DNA from: Myripristis murdjan
Lineage: Eukaryota > Chordata > Actinopteri > Holocentriformes > Holocentridae
Reading direction: 5' to 3'
Assembly (NCBI RefSeq): GCF_902150065.1
Contig: NC_043986.1
Coordinates: 28,775,784 to 28,839,783 of the forward strand
DNA length: 64,000 nucleotides
Shown here: one piece after another, positions 40,901-51,310 of the stretch
Layout: each line of letters starts with the position of its first letter
Numbering within the stretch: position 1 is the stretch's first letter
The notes under the pieces: generated by a model
What the model was told of the DNA's origin: nothing
What the model saw: the letters and a program-made list of their open reading frames with translations, nothing else
Databases searched by the model: none
Made by a program: the position numbers and the translations under genes

Positions 40901-42583
40901 CTGAAATGAGCTTTCTACAGTTAGCCACACTGGCTGTTATGTTGCGCTTTCATGAGTTCCTGACCAAACTGAAATAACCAGGTAAACAATTCAAACTGCG
41001 TTGTCACCATTTTGTCCATGGTTGTTGCTCTCGTAGTCTTAACAAAGCTGCGGGGCACAGAGGATGTGAGTGCAGACCTTCAGGAGATGAAGGAGGAGAG
41101 CCAGCAGATGATGAGGGAGAAGACGGTGACCATCCTCGAGCTGTTCCGCTCCCCCGTCTACCGCCAGCCCATCTTCATCGCCATCATGCTGCAGCTCTCG
41201 CAGCAGCTGTCTGGAATCAACGCTGTGAGTCATTTACATCCCACTTCAGTACCAAACTGACCTGGCACGTTTTTGTTTTGGAACGCTCAATAAATTTTAT
41301 AAAAAGGTTAGGAATTATTTGCAGTTGCTAATTGTTATCCAGCTCATATAAACATGCATAAACATCTAAACACATGAACATGTCTGCACCCACACACATG
41401 CACATCACCTCCAGCAAACCTGAGGTCTCATCTGTGATTGGCTGCAGGTCTTCTACTACTCCACTGGGATCTTTGAGCGAGCAGGAGTGGCTCAGCCTGT
41501 GTATGCCACCATCGGGGCAGGAGTGGTCAACACTGCCTTCACTGTGGTCTCTGTAAGTCACCGATTACATGGGTTTGACCAAAGTGCTTTTGACCCATGT
41601 AACTAGTTGAACATGCCGTTTCTCTCTCTTCTGTCCAGTTGTTTGTGGTGGAGCGCGCAGGCAGGAGATCGCTCCACCTCATCGGTTTACTAGGAATGGC
41701 TGGATCAGCAGTGCTCATGACCATCGCCCTGGCATTATTAGTAAGTTTAAATTTTCTTTATAGTTTTGAATTAAAACTTATATAGATATTTTCAACTATG
41801 AAGGGGCAATTTATTATGAAAGCACAGAAATAAATAAAACAATACAAATATTTCAAAAAATAAGTAAAGCACACAGTTTAAAGGATTAAGAATAGTTTTA
41901 CAATGTTAGTAGAAGGTAGAAAAAAAAGTGACTGAAAGCCTCCCTGCTGTGCTTCCTTCCTCAGGACCAGGTCAAATGGATGTCCTATGTCAGTATCATA
42001 GCCATCTTCTGTTTTGTGGCCTTCTTTGAAATCGGCCCCGGCCCCATCCCGTGGTTCATAGTGGCCGAACTCTTCAGCCAGGGGCCCCGGCCGGCAGCCA
42101 TCGCTGTTGCTGGCTTCTGTAATTGGTCTGCTAACTTCATGGTGGGCATGGGCTTCCAGTATGTCGAGGTAAGGACGTTTAGCGTTAAGTCTCATTTTAT
42201 CATCACCGGCTTGGCTGCATTTACTTTCATTCAGCGCTCTGCAAACGGAGTTCCTTGAAAACAACACTTTAAAGTCATATCAGTAGTCAAATCTATATCA
42301 AGCCACCTATCTCTGTACTGCAGAATGGTCTACTACTACACTGCAAACTGTGATTGTCCTGTGATCTTCCCTATAGAAACTGTGTGGCCCCTATGTCTTC
42401 ATCATATTCACTGTCCTGCTGCTGGGCTTCTTCGCCTTCACCTACTTCAAGGTGCCAGAGACCAAGGGCCGCACCTTCGATGAGATTGCAGCAGGCTTCC
42501 GCCAGTCGGCCGGCCAGTCCTCTGAGAAGTACTCCGCCCCTGAGGAGCTAAACACCCTCGGGGGGGCTGACCCTCCGCTTTAA
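32820..42583 (+). CDS. slc2a1: Solute carrier family 2 member 1 (facilitated glucose transporter GLUT1)
   Basis: Plasma-membrane uniporter for glucose, 12 membrane spans, major facilitator superfamily. Ten coding exons: 32820-32837, 37238-37330, 39424-39584, 39692-39932, 40095-40257, 41037-41224, 41448-41552, 41639-41740, 41965-42168, 42377-42583 (1482 nt, 493 aa). Human GLUT1 is 492 aa and exons 3-9 have the same lengths. Landmarks: [14 protein letters not shown]; the N-glycosylation site NET at residue 44; [28 protein letters not shown], which determines substrate choice and binding; [26 protein letters not shown]. The start MESRDK is split off by a 4.4-kb intron, as in mammals. The tail ends GGADPPL and lacks the mammalian DSQV PDZ ligand. 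Intact. It is one of the teleost slc2a1a/b pair; I cannot say which. Confidence 0.96.
33162..33955. mobile_element. GGTGGAAAG-ended dispersed element
   Basis: The left end AGAGGTGGAGGTAACTAATTAC and right end GTAGTCTTTCCACCACTG form weak inverted repeats around AAGTACT/TACTTGAG-rich arms (TTACTT, ACTTCACTCC, TACTTGAGTAAC). This matches, from memory, a very common teleost element with (C)AGTGGTGGAAAG ends. About 790 bp, with another element nested inside. Confidence 0.5.
33497..33661. mobile_element. Nested fold-back (AGGACC..TAGACTCAACTG arms)
   Basis: GCAAGGACCATTTAGACTCAACTG at 33497 pairs with CAGTTGAGTCTACAGGGTCCTCGC ending at 33661, about 21 of 24 bases. A third partial copy (AACCATGTAGACTCAACC, near 33590) sits between them. 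Confidence 0.6.
36587..36893 (+). repeat. Two tandem-lying copies of the GAGCTTTGTTCAAACCC repeat
   Basis: Copies at about 36587-36645 and 36800-36893 share AGCTTTGTTCAAACCCA, then TTTTA/ATT, TCTAA and AAGGTTTCCA/AAAGTTTCCA. The second is preceded by AGATGCTCCAGAGCAC. A third copy lies at 50958-51165. The family is unidentified. Confidence 0.6.
36896..37102. mobile_element. Mariner-type MITE (CAGGGTGAC ends)
   Basis: The left end CAGGGTGACACAAAAAACG and the right end, reverse-complemented, CAGGGTGACCCAAAAAAACG are inverted repeats. TA flanks both sides (36894-36895, 37103-37104). The 207 bp are non-coding. It abuts the second GAGCTTTGTTC repeat copy, so the insertion is younger than that repeat. 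Confidence 0.75.
37909..37955. repeat. (GT)n microsatellite
   Basis: About 22 GT units without interruption. Confidence 0.9.
38720..38860 (+). repeat. Dispersed repeat, copy 2
   Basis: Same-strand match to 9800-9955 over CTCCCAGTT.AAAAT, CTCTGTCACCCTGG.GGTC and the TTTTACACCC tail. Confidence 0.5.
40258..41036 (+). other. slc2a1 intron 5
   Basis: 0.8 kb, AT-rich, with a poly(T) run at about 40868-40882. No exon or mobile element is seen. Confidence 0.75.
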
Positions 42584-45500
42584 GAGTCACACATGTGCAC
42601 ACACACCTGTCTACAGTAATGCATCTGTGCTCACAAGCAGGATTGGGTAGTAATGTTGTGTTTTCTATTCAAGTAAATGTATTCTGTTATGTTACCAAGA
42701 AACATAATTTATCACGACTACCGGTGGCTGCTTGTAAAAAAAAAAACAAAACAGAGGAATACACTGGGAATCCTTTAAAGATGAGCATAAACTAAACAGT
42801 CTAGTCTAGCTGTCTGACTTCAAGCACAACAGGAGCTGCTTGAGAGACGCTGTGCAAACTAAACTAAGTTCCTTTTCTCGTCTAGGGCCCCGTTCCTCGT
42901 ATGTGGATAACTAAGTTAGTTGGATTAGTTTGATGACACTTTGACCTGAGCCCAGGATTGTCTGTTCTTTGAAGCAAGCTTAAAATTTAGTCCATCTTGT
43001 TACCACAGCACAGCTCTTTAACTCAAACCTGCAAAGCCACAGGTTTAGTCAGGATTATGACCATGACTATTTTAAGCTTCTTTTCATTTGTGAATTCATC
43101 AATAGATGTGGCTGAGCCTTCTGTCAGAGAGGAGCCAATTGATATAATGATATCTAAGCTTTTAGAACAGAATACCAAGATCTTTTGGTGTTTGAAATGT
43201 CGTCACATCTCATATATGAAATGAAAATAGCAAGAAGATATGAATGAATTGAATTATGCTACTGCAGCTACTTAACATTTTGACGAGGTAACTAACATTG
43301 TAATAAGTATATTTTTAGAGTAAGCTACCCAAACCCATGAGAACAGATAGTGGTGTGCTTGAAGATTTTTTTTAATATATCAAAGTCAAGGAAAAAGATG
43401 CAGGTTGAGATCATCAACAAGGAAGGCAATGAACTTCAGGCATCGCACAGGAATATTTAAATGTGTAAGAAACCTTTATTCAAACATAGCTGGCTCATAT
43501 GTGAAGAAAAAAAAAAACGCACAGTTTTGACCTCTTAGGTCTTCATAATGACCTTTTCGACCAGGCTCAGGCTCCAAATGCCCGAGCTACCCAAGCCTGC
43601 TTGCAGGGACATGGTGCTGCACTTTTAGACCACAAGCAAAACAGCCCAGGAAAAAAAGAGTGTTAGAGGCTGTAGCTCTTTCATACGCACACACAGATTT
43701 AAATCTGTTTCACAGAGTGTAAAAATAGGTACATGCCATGACTTTTGGTTCCTATGGGCTGAGTTTCATCCCATTTCAAAGTATCATGCTTGTAAAAATT
43801 ACATCTCATAATGGGTCAGATGCAGCAATATTCTCTTAAATTTCCTGCCAGGAGAAAATATAAGATAACTCAACTGCTGATGCACCAAATGTTCGTAACC
43901 ATCCAGTCTGTTCTTAAACAGATGTGCTGAAGGATGACTCCCACCTGTTCGTAAAATGGAGGTCTGTGTCTGAGCTTTTTTTTTTTTTTTTTAGCATAAG
44001 GTAGCAACTCCATAAACACTATACAAGGGCAGCTGTTGTGCCATATGCAAAATACTCAGATACCCAAGAATTTGCGATGCCACAAAATAAGGCTGTAGGA
44101 GGAAAAAAAGCCTCAGCCACTGAAATCAGAGTTGAGTGTGATTGTGCGATTTGTGCTGAGACTTCCTGCAAGTAAAGTCAAGTCTGAACTGAACTGAAAT
44201 TCTGTTGAATGAACTTACCCAAAACAAAAGTGATTTTCCAGAGTGTCAGGAAACCTATCAGTGTGACAAGATCATCAAAAAGCCAAAACAACAACAACAA
44301 CAACAAAAAATCCTGTGATGCAGTGAAACTCGTCTCAGCAGAGGAATGTACAGTCACCGAAGATGATGTTTCCATGGTGACAACTGCCGGACAGGACAGT
44401 TTCTAAAACCTAGACACCGACACTCATATAAACAGTGTGAAATTAATTTATTTATATAAAATTAATTTATGTATTCATTTATAATACCTATCATAAACTA
44501 TAGACTTTTTGCTGTAATTTCAATGAACATTCAATTATGTGCATGCAGATATTCTTATTTGAATAATGTAATCCTTGTAATAAAACATAAAACATAAAAT
44601 AATCTATATGTGATTATATATTGATATTCATGTAATGCATCTGGTAAAAGCATTATAGTTCAACTGTTGACCGCTCGAAAATCAAAATTAAAAAACATTA
44701 GTGAATCACAGAAATCAGTTTGTACTAAGAAAATAAGAACAAATTGTGGATATGAACAAAAAGAAGAAGAAATTAGTTTGTATATTGACTGCATCTGGCC
44801 CAGTTTTGTTTACCAAGTGAGTGAGAGGCAAGAGAAGGAAAAGCTCGAGCGGACATGAACATCTCACCATTACTCTCTCTGAAATCTCCTAACCATTAGC
44901 TGAATAGAGCAGATTGCACAAGACAAATTAGTGTAATGTGTTCACTTTCATCAGCAGCTTTTAGAGACAATATCAGTCTTTACTATAATACTTAAAAATT
45001 TTAGAGTTGTACAAAGTTCCTGCTATTAATTTAGTGGTGATTCACTACACTGGATGCTGTCTCAGCTCATGGCCATTCACTTCCCTCAAACTGACATGAA
45101 TGAGCAAGATCACACACTATTTAAAAAGCAAATAATACGACAATCAAGTTAAACTGTGCAGACATGACATCCAAGATGTGCCTCAAATATGTCAATCAGC
45201 TGTAATCAATTAATACGAGTCTAAAAAAAATTACCTCAATTGATGCTATTTTCATTATGTGTTTATTCTGAATTTTCACTGTCAACTCTAAAATGCATTA
45301 AGTATGTTTTATAATAATGTATCTGTTGCTTTATGAAATGTCTTATTACCAGAACTGGCTCTCTTACATTCATCTAATCAAAAATGATGAATATCCACAA
45401 AAATCAACCATCTACCAATATGATCTCTTATACTGTCATTTGCACAGTTCATTAATTTCATAAGGGAGTGCACTTAATGACAAGGAAAGACTGATCTAAT

Positions 45501-46320
45501 CTTTAACATTTTATGTCAATTTTAGGTCGTCATTAGGTTTTGTGTTATTTGAAATTCCAGCATCACATTTACGATTACAACATTGAATGGGCTCTCTATA
45601 ATTTAATCACTTTAATGACAAATTTTATGAGAAAATTTGGTCAATTGATTTTGGTGATTGTTGATAATATAGGATGATAATAATCCATTCTATTCCATGC
45701 GTGATTTAGTATGTATTTACTATGATATATGTGTCCTGCACTGTGTTTATCTCTAAATATTAATGTAACTCTTCTGGTACTAAAGCACATTATTGTGGGA
45801 TGTGTTTATTGCTATACATTCCTCTTTGATTTAAGGATGAAATTTAATGATTACGCACACTAAAATGCCTGCACTAATTCAAGTACATCTCACCCATTAT
45901 TTGAAGACATGTATCCACACCTTAGCTTCACTGTTCTCTTCATAGTTGCTTCTCTTTTCTTACTGAACATAAGTTGTAAATAACTTGGTATGTGTAACAA
46001 TCATGAAAGGAAATACTGAAAAACACTAACATTTCTACAGAAGTTTACCAGTAGTGTTTACAGGCCAGTTTTGCAGAGACCGCTCATGTAAAGGTCTGTG
46101 CATGTACCATTTAGAGACTAGTTACGTACCAAATGAAGGCATTATCTTCTTTTTCTGAATTTGATTTGTTACAGAAAGGTCTCTTTTTTTTTCTTTTTCT
46201 TTTTCTTTTTTTTACTGTGGACAAAGGGCAAAAGACGTGTATCTAAATAGTTTAAGAGGGATGTATAATTACTTTGTCAAATAAAAGTGCCAATATGTTT
46301 TGTCCTGAAAGCTGAGTTGT
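42584..46320 (+). other. slc2a1 3'UTR and downstream spacer
   Basis: No exon is supported. Candidate poly(A) signals include AATAAA at about 44578 and 46280-46285, so a long 3'UTR is possible but not shown. A stretch near 43500-43560 (TTTTGACCTCTTAGGTCTTCAT) is a small palindromic block resembling ends of known fish repeats. A poly(T) run lies near 43979-43992. Confidence 0.55.
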
Positions 46321-46649
46321 AATGATAGCATAATTAATAAATAAAAGAATATACAGAGAAATTACCTCCATTGCTTGTCTTGTTCATGTAGATAGTATTA
46401 AGTACTTTTTATTAAGTCGAGAAGGCCTAGGCATTATGGAAATTGGCTTTTGGCATGTGGAGTTTTAAGCTGAGCCATAATTTAACTATATGATTGTGTG
46501 AGAGTGCAGACTGGTGTTGCCAACTGGATCATTTTCTTGTTTGAGACAGTTCAGACAAGGATAGCCATACTTTGTAAAATTGCAAGTTCACAGAAAAGCT
46601 CTTTGCTGGTCAGCTTAGGCTGTTGTATCAGGGTGGAACCATTTGACTG

Positions 46650-47520
46650 AAGTTATGCTTTCCTTGCAGTCTGTAAGGAAAACTTGGTTAGTTCAAAGAT
46701 AAATCTCAGAGGGCATCTCTGCACCGGGTGCATATGCAAGAGCACCAGCAGAAGCACCTGCACCGAAGCTACAGTCAGACCTAGGTGGTGAGGACACTGC
46801 CTCCACTTGACCTGCTTCTCCAGCAGAAGGCCAGAGAGGCAGCTTGTCTGGTGCCAGGCTTTGGAGCCTGGGAACTGGGTTGCCTGGGTGAGCTCCAAAT
46901 GACACTTTTATCTTCAGCCACAAACCAAGATGATGAATGTGCTCCAAAACTAATGACATCTGCTCATGGCAACGTTCCACCATCCTGGCACAAACTGGCC
47001 AGTCAAAAGGATGATTTAGTATAAATACCCCCCAATAACCATGAGTGCCAGTTCTATATCTGTTCATCCGGTGCAAGGAGGTGGGGAAATCATGAAAGTG
47101 AGAACACAAAACTCAAAGGTTCTTCCCCTGATGTCAAACCTAATCAGAACTGTCAATGCTCCTCTCAGTCAGGGGAACTGTAAACAGGGATCTTGTTGAT
47201 GGATGGTCACAAACCAATTGCTCTTGTTGACACAATGTCTCACCATCAGGATAGTCAGCATCTTGAACCTCAGGGGTCTGCAATATCAGTTCAGTCCACT
47301 GTGATGTGACTCGTCCTGAGGTTTCCATCCTACTTTGGGATGAGAGGACGGCAGCTACAGACCCTAGCTTGTAATTCGCCCCGATGATGCTCTTTGCCAG
47401 GAGAGCTGAGATGTCCTGCCTTGAGGACTGCCAATGATGACACCACTGCCAAAACTGCTGGGGGGGTCTATGCAAAAACTGCAGGTGTTACCCCTGGTGG
47501 ACTATGCAAGGGTCCACGAG
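46650..47520 (-). mobile_element. Fossil DIRS-like (tyrosine-recombinase) retroelement, reverse-transcriptase part
   Basis: On the minus strand the segment keeps recognisable pieces of the reverse-transcriptase core and the region just after it, in the style of DIRS-type retroelements (a resemblance around the catalytic palm and the HLGL..K..F/L..P helix). It is broken in several places, covers only part of the element and shows no terminal repeats that I can define. Moderately old by its decay. LTR-type relatives cannot be excluded. Confidence 0.5.
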
Positions 47521-48577
47521 GGCTAATCTTAGCCTCTAATAATGACTTTTTCATCTAGGCTCATCCTATACTCCAGATAAAGAGAAGGATCCCATCATAA
47601 TGACTTTAGCTTGTGTACCTGAGTATCACCCATCCTTCCGATGCTGTTTGATATTGTCCTGTCAGTCAATGTGTCTCCACCCCTTCTGTCTCAGAGACTG
47701 AGTTAGGAATAATAACATAAAAACTATTAAATTAAGATAAAACCAAGGAGGAGTGAATAACTCTTGGCTTGCTGGTGCAGGAATAAGGGGTCCATCAAAA
47801 AGACACCAGTGGAACCTTTCAGCTGCATTTTATAGCATTTTAAGTTCAAAATTTCTTAAGCCATGCCCAAAAACTATTTTTTTCAGGGTCCAATCAGTAT
47901 TATGAGATGTTAAATTAAGGGTTCCTAGTGGGTGGGCAGTATTTTAATGAAATGCACTGAAATGCCTTTAATTAGTCTTTTACATTTTGTAACTTGTCTT
48001 GGTCTGGGGTTCAGTAAATAACATATAGGCTGGTATGTGAAAGATATTAATGTATTGTATTGTTTAGTTTTTGTTTTGTTATAGGTTTTCTTAGATATCA
48101 CAGTAATGGTAATTTTCTTTTTTTGTGTTTTTTTTTTTTTTAACTTTACATTTTTGCTCTGTATTATTGGTATCAGTATAATGGAATCTCTTTAGTTTTG
48201 TACTCACCTTTTATGTTGTGGAAAGGCATGTGTATCATCTCATTTCATAACCTAGGTAGCATTCATAACAGTGAGCTCCTTTTGTCTATTAGTTGCCCAC
48301 AATGATGTTATTTTATATCATTGTATTAAAAGTAAAAGATGAAAAAAAAAGTTCAGAAAAAAGACTACTACATGTTGCAATAAAACAGCTTGGGAACTGA
48401 ATTGTTTCTCTGTAGATTGTATGTATGCTTGGAAGTAATCAGTTCCTGCTTCTCTGTTTGGATCAGAATAAAAAAGTGAAATAACCTTTTAATTCTCAAA
48501 AGGTCAAAGTCTATTATGTGTTTGAAAATATACAAGCATTTCAATACGTGGCAGACCGAAGGAAGTTGAAACAGAAA
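47521..48577. other. Spacer between the retroelement fossil and hsp30 copy 2
   Basis: About 1 kb, AT-rich, poly(T) near 48118-48140. The first 150 bp may belong to the same fossil. No gene is supported. Confidence 0.5.
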
Positions 48578-48607
48578 TACCACATTTGGAATTAAACTGA
48601 GTCAAAG

Positions 48608-48620
48608 GAAAGTTCCTGAA
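48608..48620 (+). promoter_or_regulatory. Heat-shock element 1 (distal, plus hsp30)
   Basis: GAAAGTTCCTGAA, a perfect GAAnnTTCnnGAA trimer; the first of three at an exact 96-bp period. A full CRE (TGACGTCA, 48647-48654) follows within this unit only. Confidence 0.85.
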
Positions 48621-48703
48621 AACTCAGGACTGTTCCTTTAGTGTGGTGACGTCAGCAGCTCTGGGTAACAGCTCCACCTAGTGGAGAGATGAGGCACAGA
48701 CTG

Positions 48704-48716
48704 GAAAGTTCCTGAA
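48704..48716 (+). promoter_or_regulatory. Heat-shock element 2 (plus hsp30)
   Basis: Identical 13-bp HSE 96 bp downstream of element 1. The spacer has TGATGTCA where unit 1 has a full CRE. Confidence 0.85.
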
Positions 48717-48799
48717 AACTCAGGACTGCTCCTTTAGTGCAGTGATGTCAGCAGCCTGGGGTAACAGTTCCACCCAGTGGAGATCTGTGGAAGTGACAG

Positions 48800-48812
48800 G
48801 AAAGTTCCTGAA
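48800..48812 (+). promoter_or_regulatory. Heat-shock element 3 (proximal, plus hsp30)
   Basis: Identical HSE 96 bp downstream of element 2, starting 127 bp before the ATG. A weak TATA-like GATAGAAAAG lies at about 48836. Confidence 0.85.
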
Positions 48813-48926
48813 AACACCAGAGCTCCTCCAGAGAGGATAGAAAAGCTGGGACTGTCCCACTGCTGAGGCAGAAAGCAACACAATACACACTGGGACAAGA
48901 GACTCCACACTGAAGACACACTGAAG

Positions 48927-49514
48927 ATGCTGTGCTCACATGGACTGCAGGCTTCCCTCAGCCCCTTCATGCACCTCCACTGGCCTGTGCTCAGTCTGTG
49001 GCCAGAGGTGCAGCCTCTGCTCTACCAGCGACATCTGCTGCGCACAAACACACAGGAGCTGGAGGACAAAGTTCAACACAAGATCCTACAGGAGACGCAG
49101 CCCGTCCCCGCCTCTGTGGCCGTCCGGCCGGAGGAGCAGGCAGGGCCCTTTGTCCTGAGCCTGGACACTGAAGGCTTTTCCCCAGAGGAGCTGTGTGTCC
49201 AGCAGCTGGGCAGGAGGCTGACAGTCAGCGGGAAGTCAGAGAGGAAGCAGGAGGACGGGAAAGGCTCCTGCTCTTACACACTCCACCAGTTCAGGCGGGA
49301 GTTTGATCTGCCCCGACGGGTGAATCCTGAAGGCGTCAGCTGCTACCTGGCTGCAGACGGGACGCTGCACATCCAGGCTGCAGAAGCTTCGTGTGCTGAG
49401 GAGGCTGAGAGAGAGCTGCCTATCAAGAGGATCCAGGAGGAGAAAACACAGCAGAGTGTGTGTTCACACACAGACGGCAGCAGCACACAGGACACTGAGG
49501 ACAAGACGCACTGA
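48927..49514 (+). CDS. hsp30: Heat shock protein 30-like small heat-shock protein, copy 2
   Basis: Small heat-shock chaperone, single exon, 195 aa, the inverted twin of the gene at 22477-23064. By my reading about six bases differ over 588 bp, giving three amino-acid changes. The alpha-crystallin domain (about 70-160) and the RELPIKR C-terminal motif are intact, and the start is the same MLCSHGLQ. Upstream are three perfect heat-shock elements rather than two, plus a CRE in the extra unit, so the two genes could differ in strength or stress response while making almost the same protein. An internal ATG (SPFMHLHW) is not favoured because both copies preserve the upstream one. Confidence 0.93.
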   Translation: MLCSHGLQASLSPFMHLHWPVLSLWPEVQPLLYQRHLLRTNTQELEDKVQHKILQETQPVPASVAVRPEEQAGPFVLSLDTEGFSPEELCVQQLGRRLTVSGKSERKQEDGKGSCSYTLHQFRREFDLPRRVNPEGVSCYLAADGTLHIQAAEASCAEEAERELPIKRIQEEKTQQSVCSHTDGSSTQDTEDKTH

Positions 49515-49608
49515 TCTCATCCTGCTTGAGCACACTTGTATTCACTGGACTCTAAACACAAACTAATGATGACCACATGCTGCTGTGTGGATGTCATTTT
49601 GTAGAATC

Positions 49609-49614
49609 AATAAA
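49609..49614 (+). terminator. Poly(A) signal of the plus-strand hsp30
   Basis: AATAAA in GAATCAATAAATGTACTAG, about 95 nt past the stop. Confidence 0.8.
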
Positions 49615-50957
49615 TGTACTAGAACCTGAAGCATTTTACAGCTGATTTTTTTTTTTTCCAATTTTGTTCACATTATTTTGTAAATAAAAACAAAATAAAA
49701 CCTGAGAGAGCTTCTGTGTCTGTGTTCTCCTACAATTGTGATACTGTAAGCCTTTACTTGAAGTATCACTTCTCATATTATGACTGGCGTTTTTAAATTA
49801 TGAACTATATCCTATTTCAACAATAAAATAACTAGTGGCCTGTAATATCACAGTTACATTTGTTGATCTGTTTCCATCACTACTTGTTTTAAACTGGTAC
49901 TTCAAAATAAGAGGAGGATCAAATGGTGAACTGTAAGCCTAATCATGTCACCGCCCATAGAGTACAAAAGGTGTTGACATCACCTGCCACCAAAGGCCAG
50001 GTACGCTACGTTTCACCTTTAGAAACAGAAATTTGGGCATGGTGTTCTGTTACTCTTTAAGGACATCATTTTCTCCCAGTAATTCAGAATTGTTGTGTCT
50101 TCCTCACACCAGGAGGTGGCAGCAAAGCCTCATCAAATCAATCTCCCTCTAGCTGGGGCAGCTGCTTGCCCCTCACTTGGATGGGACAGGCCAGTCAATA
50201 TATTTAAAAACAATAGGAAGCAACAATGACCCAAGAACAACAGTCTTCTTGGTGACAGCCATGGCCTCAGATGTGAGGATGAGGATCGTGAAGCTGACAG
50301 CATCACACCCAGCTGCAAATTGCATCAGTGCACATGGGAGGTCATTGTCTAATGGGGCCACATGTCTGTGTAAACAGAGAGGAGATGTGTACACCCTAAT
50401 GCCACTGGACTGGGCGTGCTGCAGACCTCAGCTGTGCCTTGACCATTAATATCATAAAGCGAGTGTAGAAAAGTTGCATCTATGTCAATGTCCACTCTAA
50501 ACAAGCTTCACTGACACAGCCATAAATGTTTGATTTGGAGAGGGTTTTATAAGTGAGAAACCTGAAGTTGCAGAATTTTCCTTGTTCCTTGTTATGTTTT
50601 TTCCCCAAAGACCATAGGCTCATGCAGGATTACCCCACTATGGTGTTTTATTCTCTATTCAGGGTGTGTAAAAGTGGGAGGTGCATGCTTGTGCTAATTA
50701 AAATAAAACATGATCATCTTGATAGCCCCAATGACATGAATGCACTTGCTTCCTGTTAGCCTGTTGTGTGTCTTACGGTGTTGTAAATGTATCACGCAGC
50801 ATCGTGATGTTCTCCACGGTTCTGCTGTACTGCCTGGTGCACGGACGCACACTGAGGCTCTGTGCTACCTGAACCACTCATACCATAATTCCCCTAAGCA
50901 CTCTGCATGGCAAAAAGCATTGCACACGAACCAGCAAACGCACAAAGCCTGGTTCTT

Positions 50958-51165
50958 GTGGAGATGCTCCAGAGCACCTTATGTAATTGAACATTTTCCA
51001 CTGTAATGTCACTGGGAGGCCAGTGCGAACCGTTGAAAATAAATCAGCGGCACTGGACAACTTCTCCAACTCCAGCGTTTGTCATTCCTGTGCAGCTGAG
51101 CTTTGTTCAAACCCACAAGACCTTTATTCTAAACTCTAGTGGAGATCCCGAAGTTTCCAAAGATA
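50958..51165 (+). repeat. GAGCTTTGTTCAAACCC repeat, copy 3
   Basis: It begins GTGGAGATGCTCCAGAGCAC and later has GAGCTTTGTTCAAACCCAC, TTTATTCTAA and GAAGTTTCCAAAGATAC, in the same order as the second copy at 36800-36893. It is longer between the blocks. Confidence 0.6.
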
Positions 51166-51282
51166 CCAAACATGTCTTGCTAAATGTGTGTAAAATGATG
51201 CACAAGACTTTGAGATATTATTTTTTTTAAATAAAATATAAAACTGCATCTTTGGTTTGAATATTTCACTCAATATAACTGT

Positions 51283-51310
51283 GGGGGGGAGGGGGGGGGG
51301 GGGGGGGGGG
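51283..51310. repeat. Poly(G) tract
   Basis: About 28 bases of G with one A. It can form a G-quadruplex and may have assembly errors. Confidence 0.8.

Larger units (their letters stand above)
48578..49631 (+). repeat. Right arm of the inverted repeat (hsp30 unit)
   Basis: Reverse-oriented near-copy of 22358-23310. It contains one more 96-bp promoter unit than the left arm. Past 49631 the two sequences are unrelated. Confidence 0.9.
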
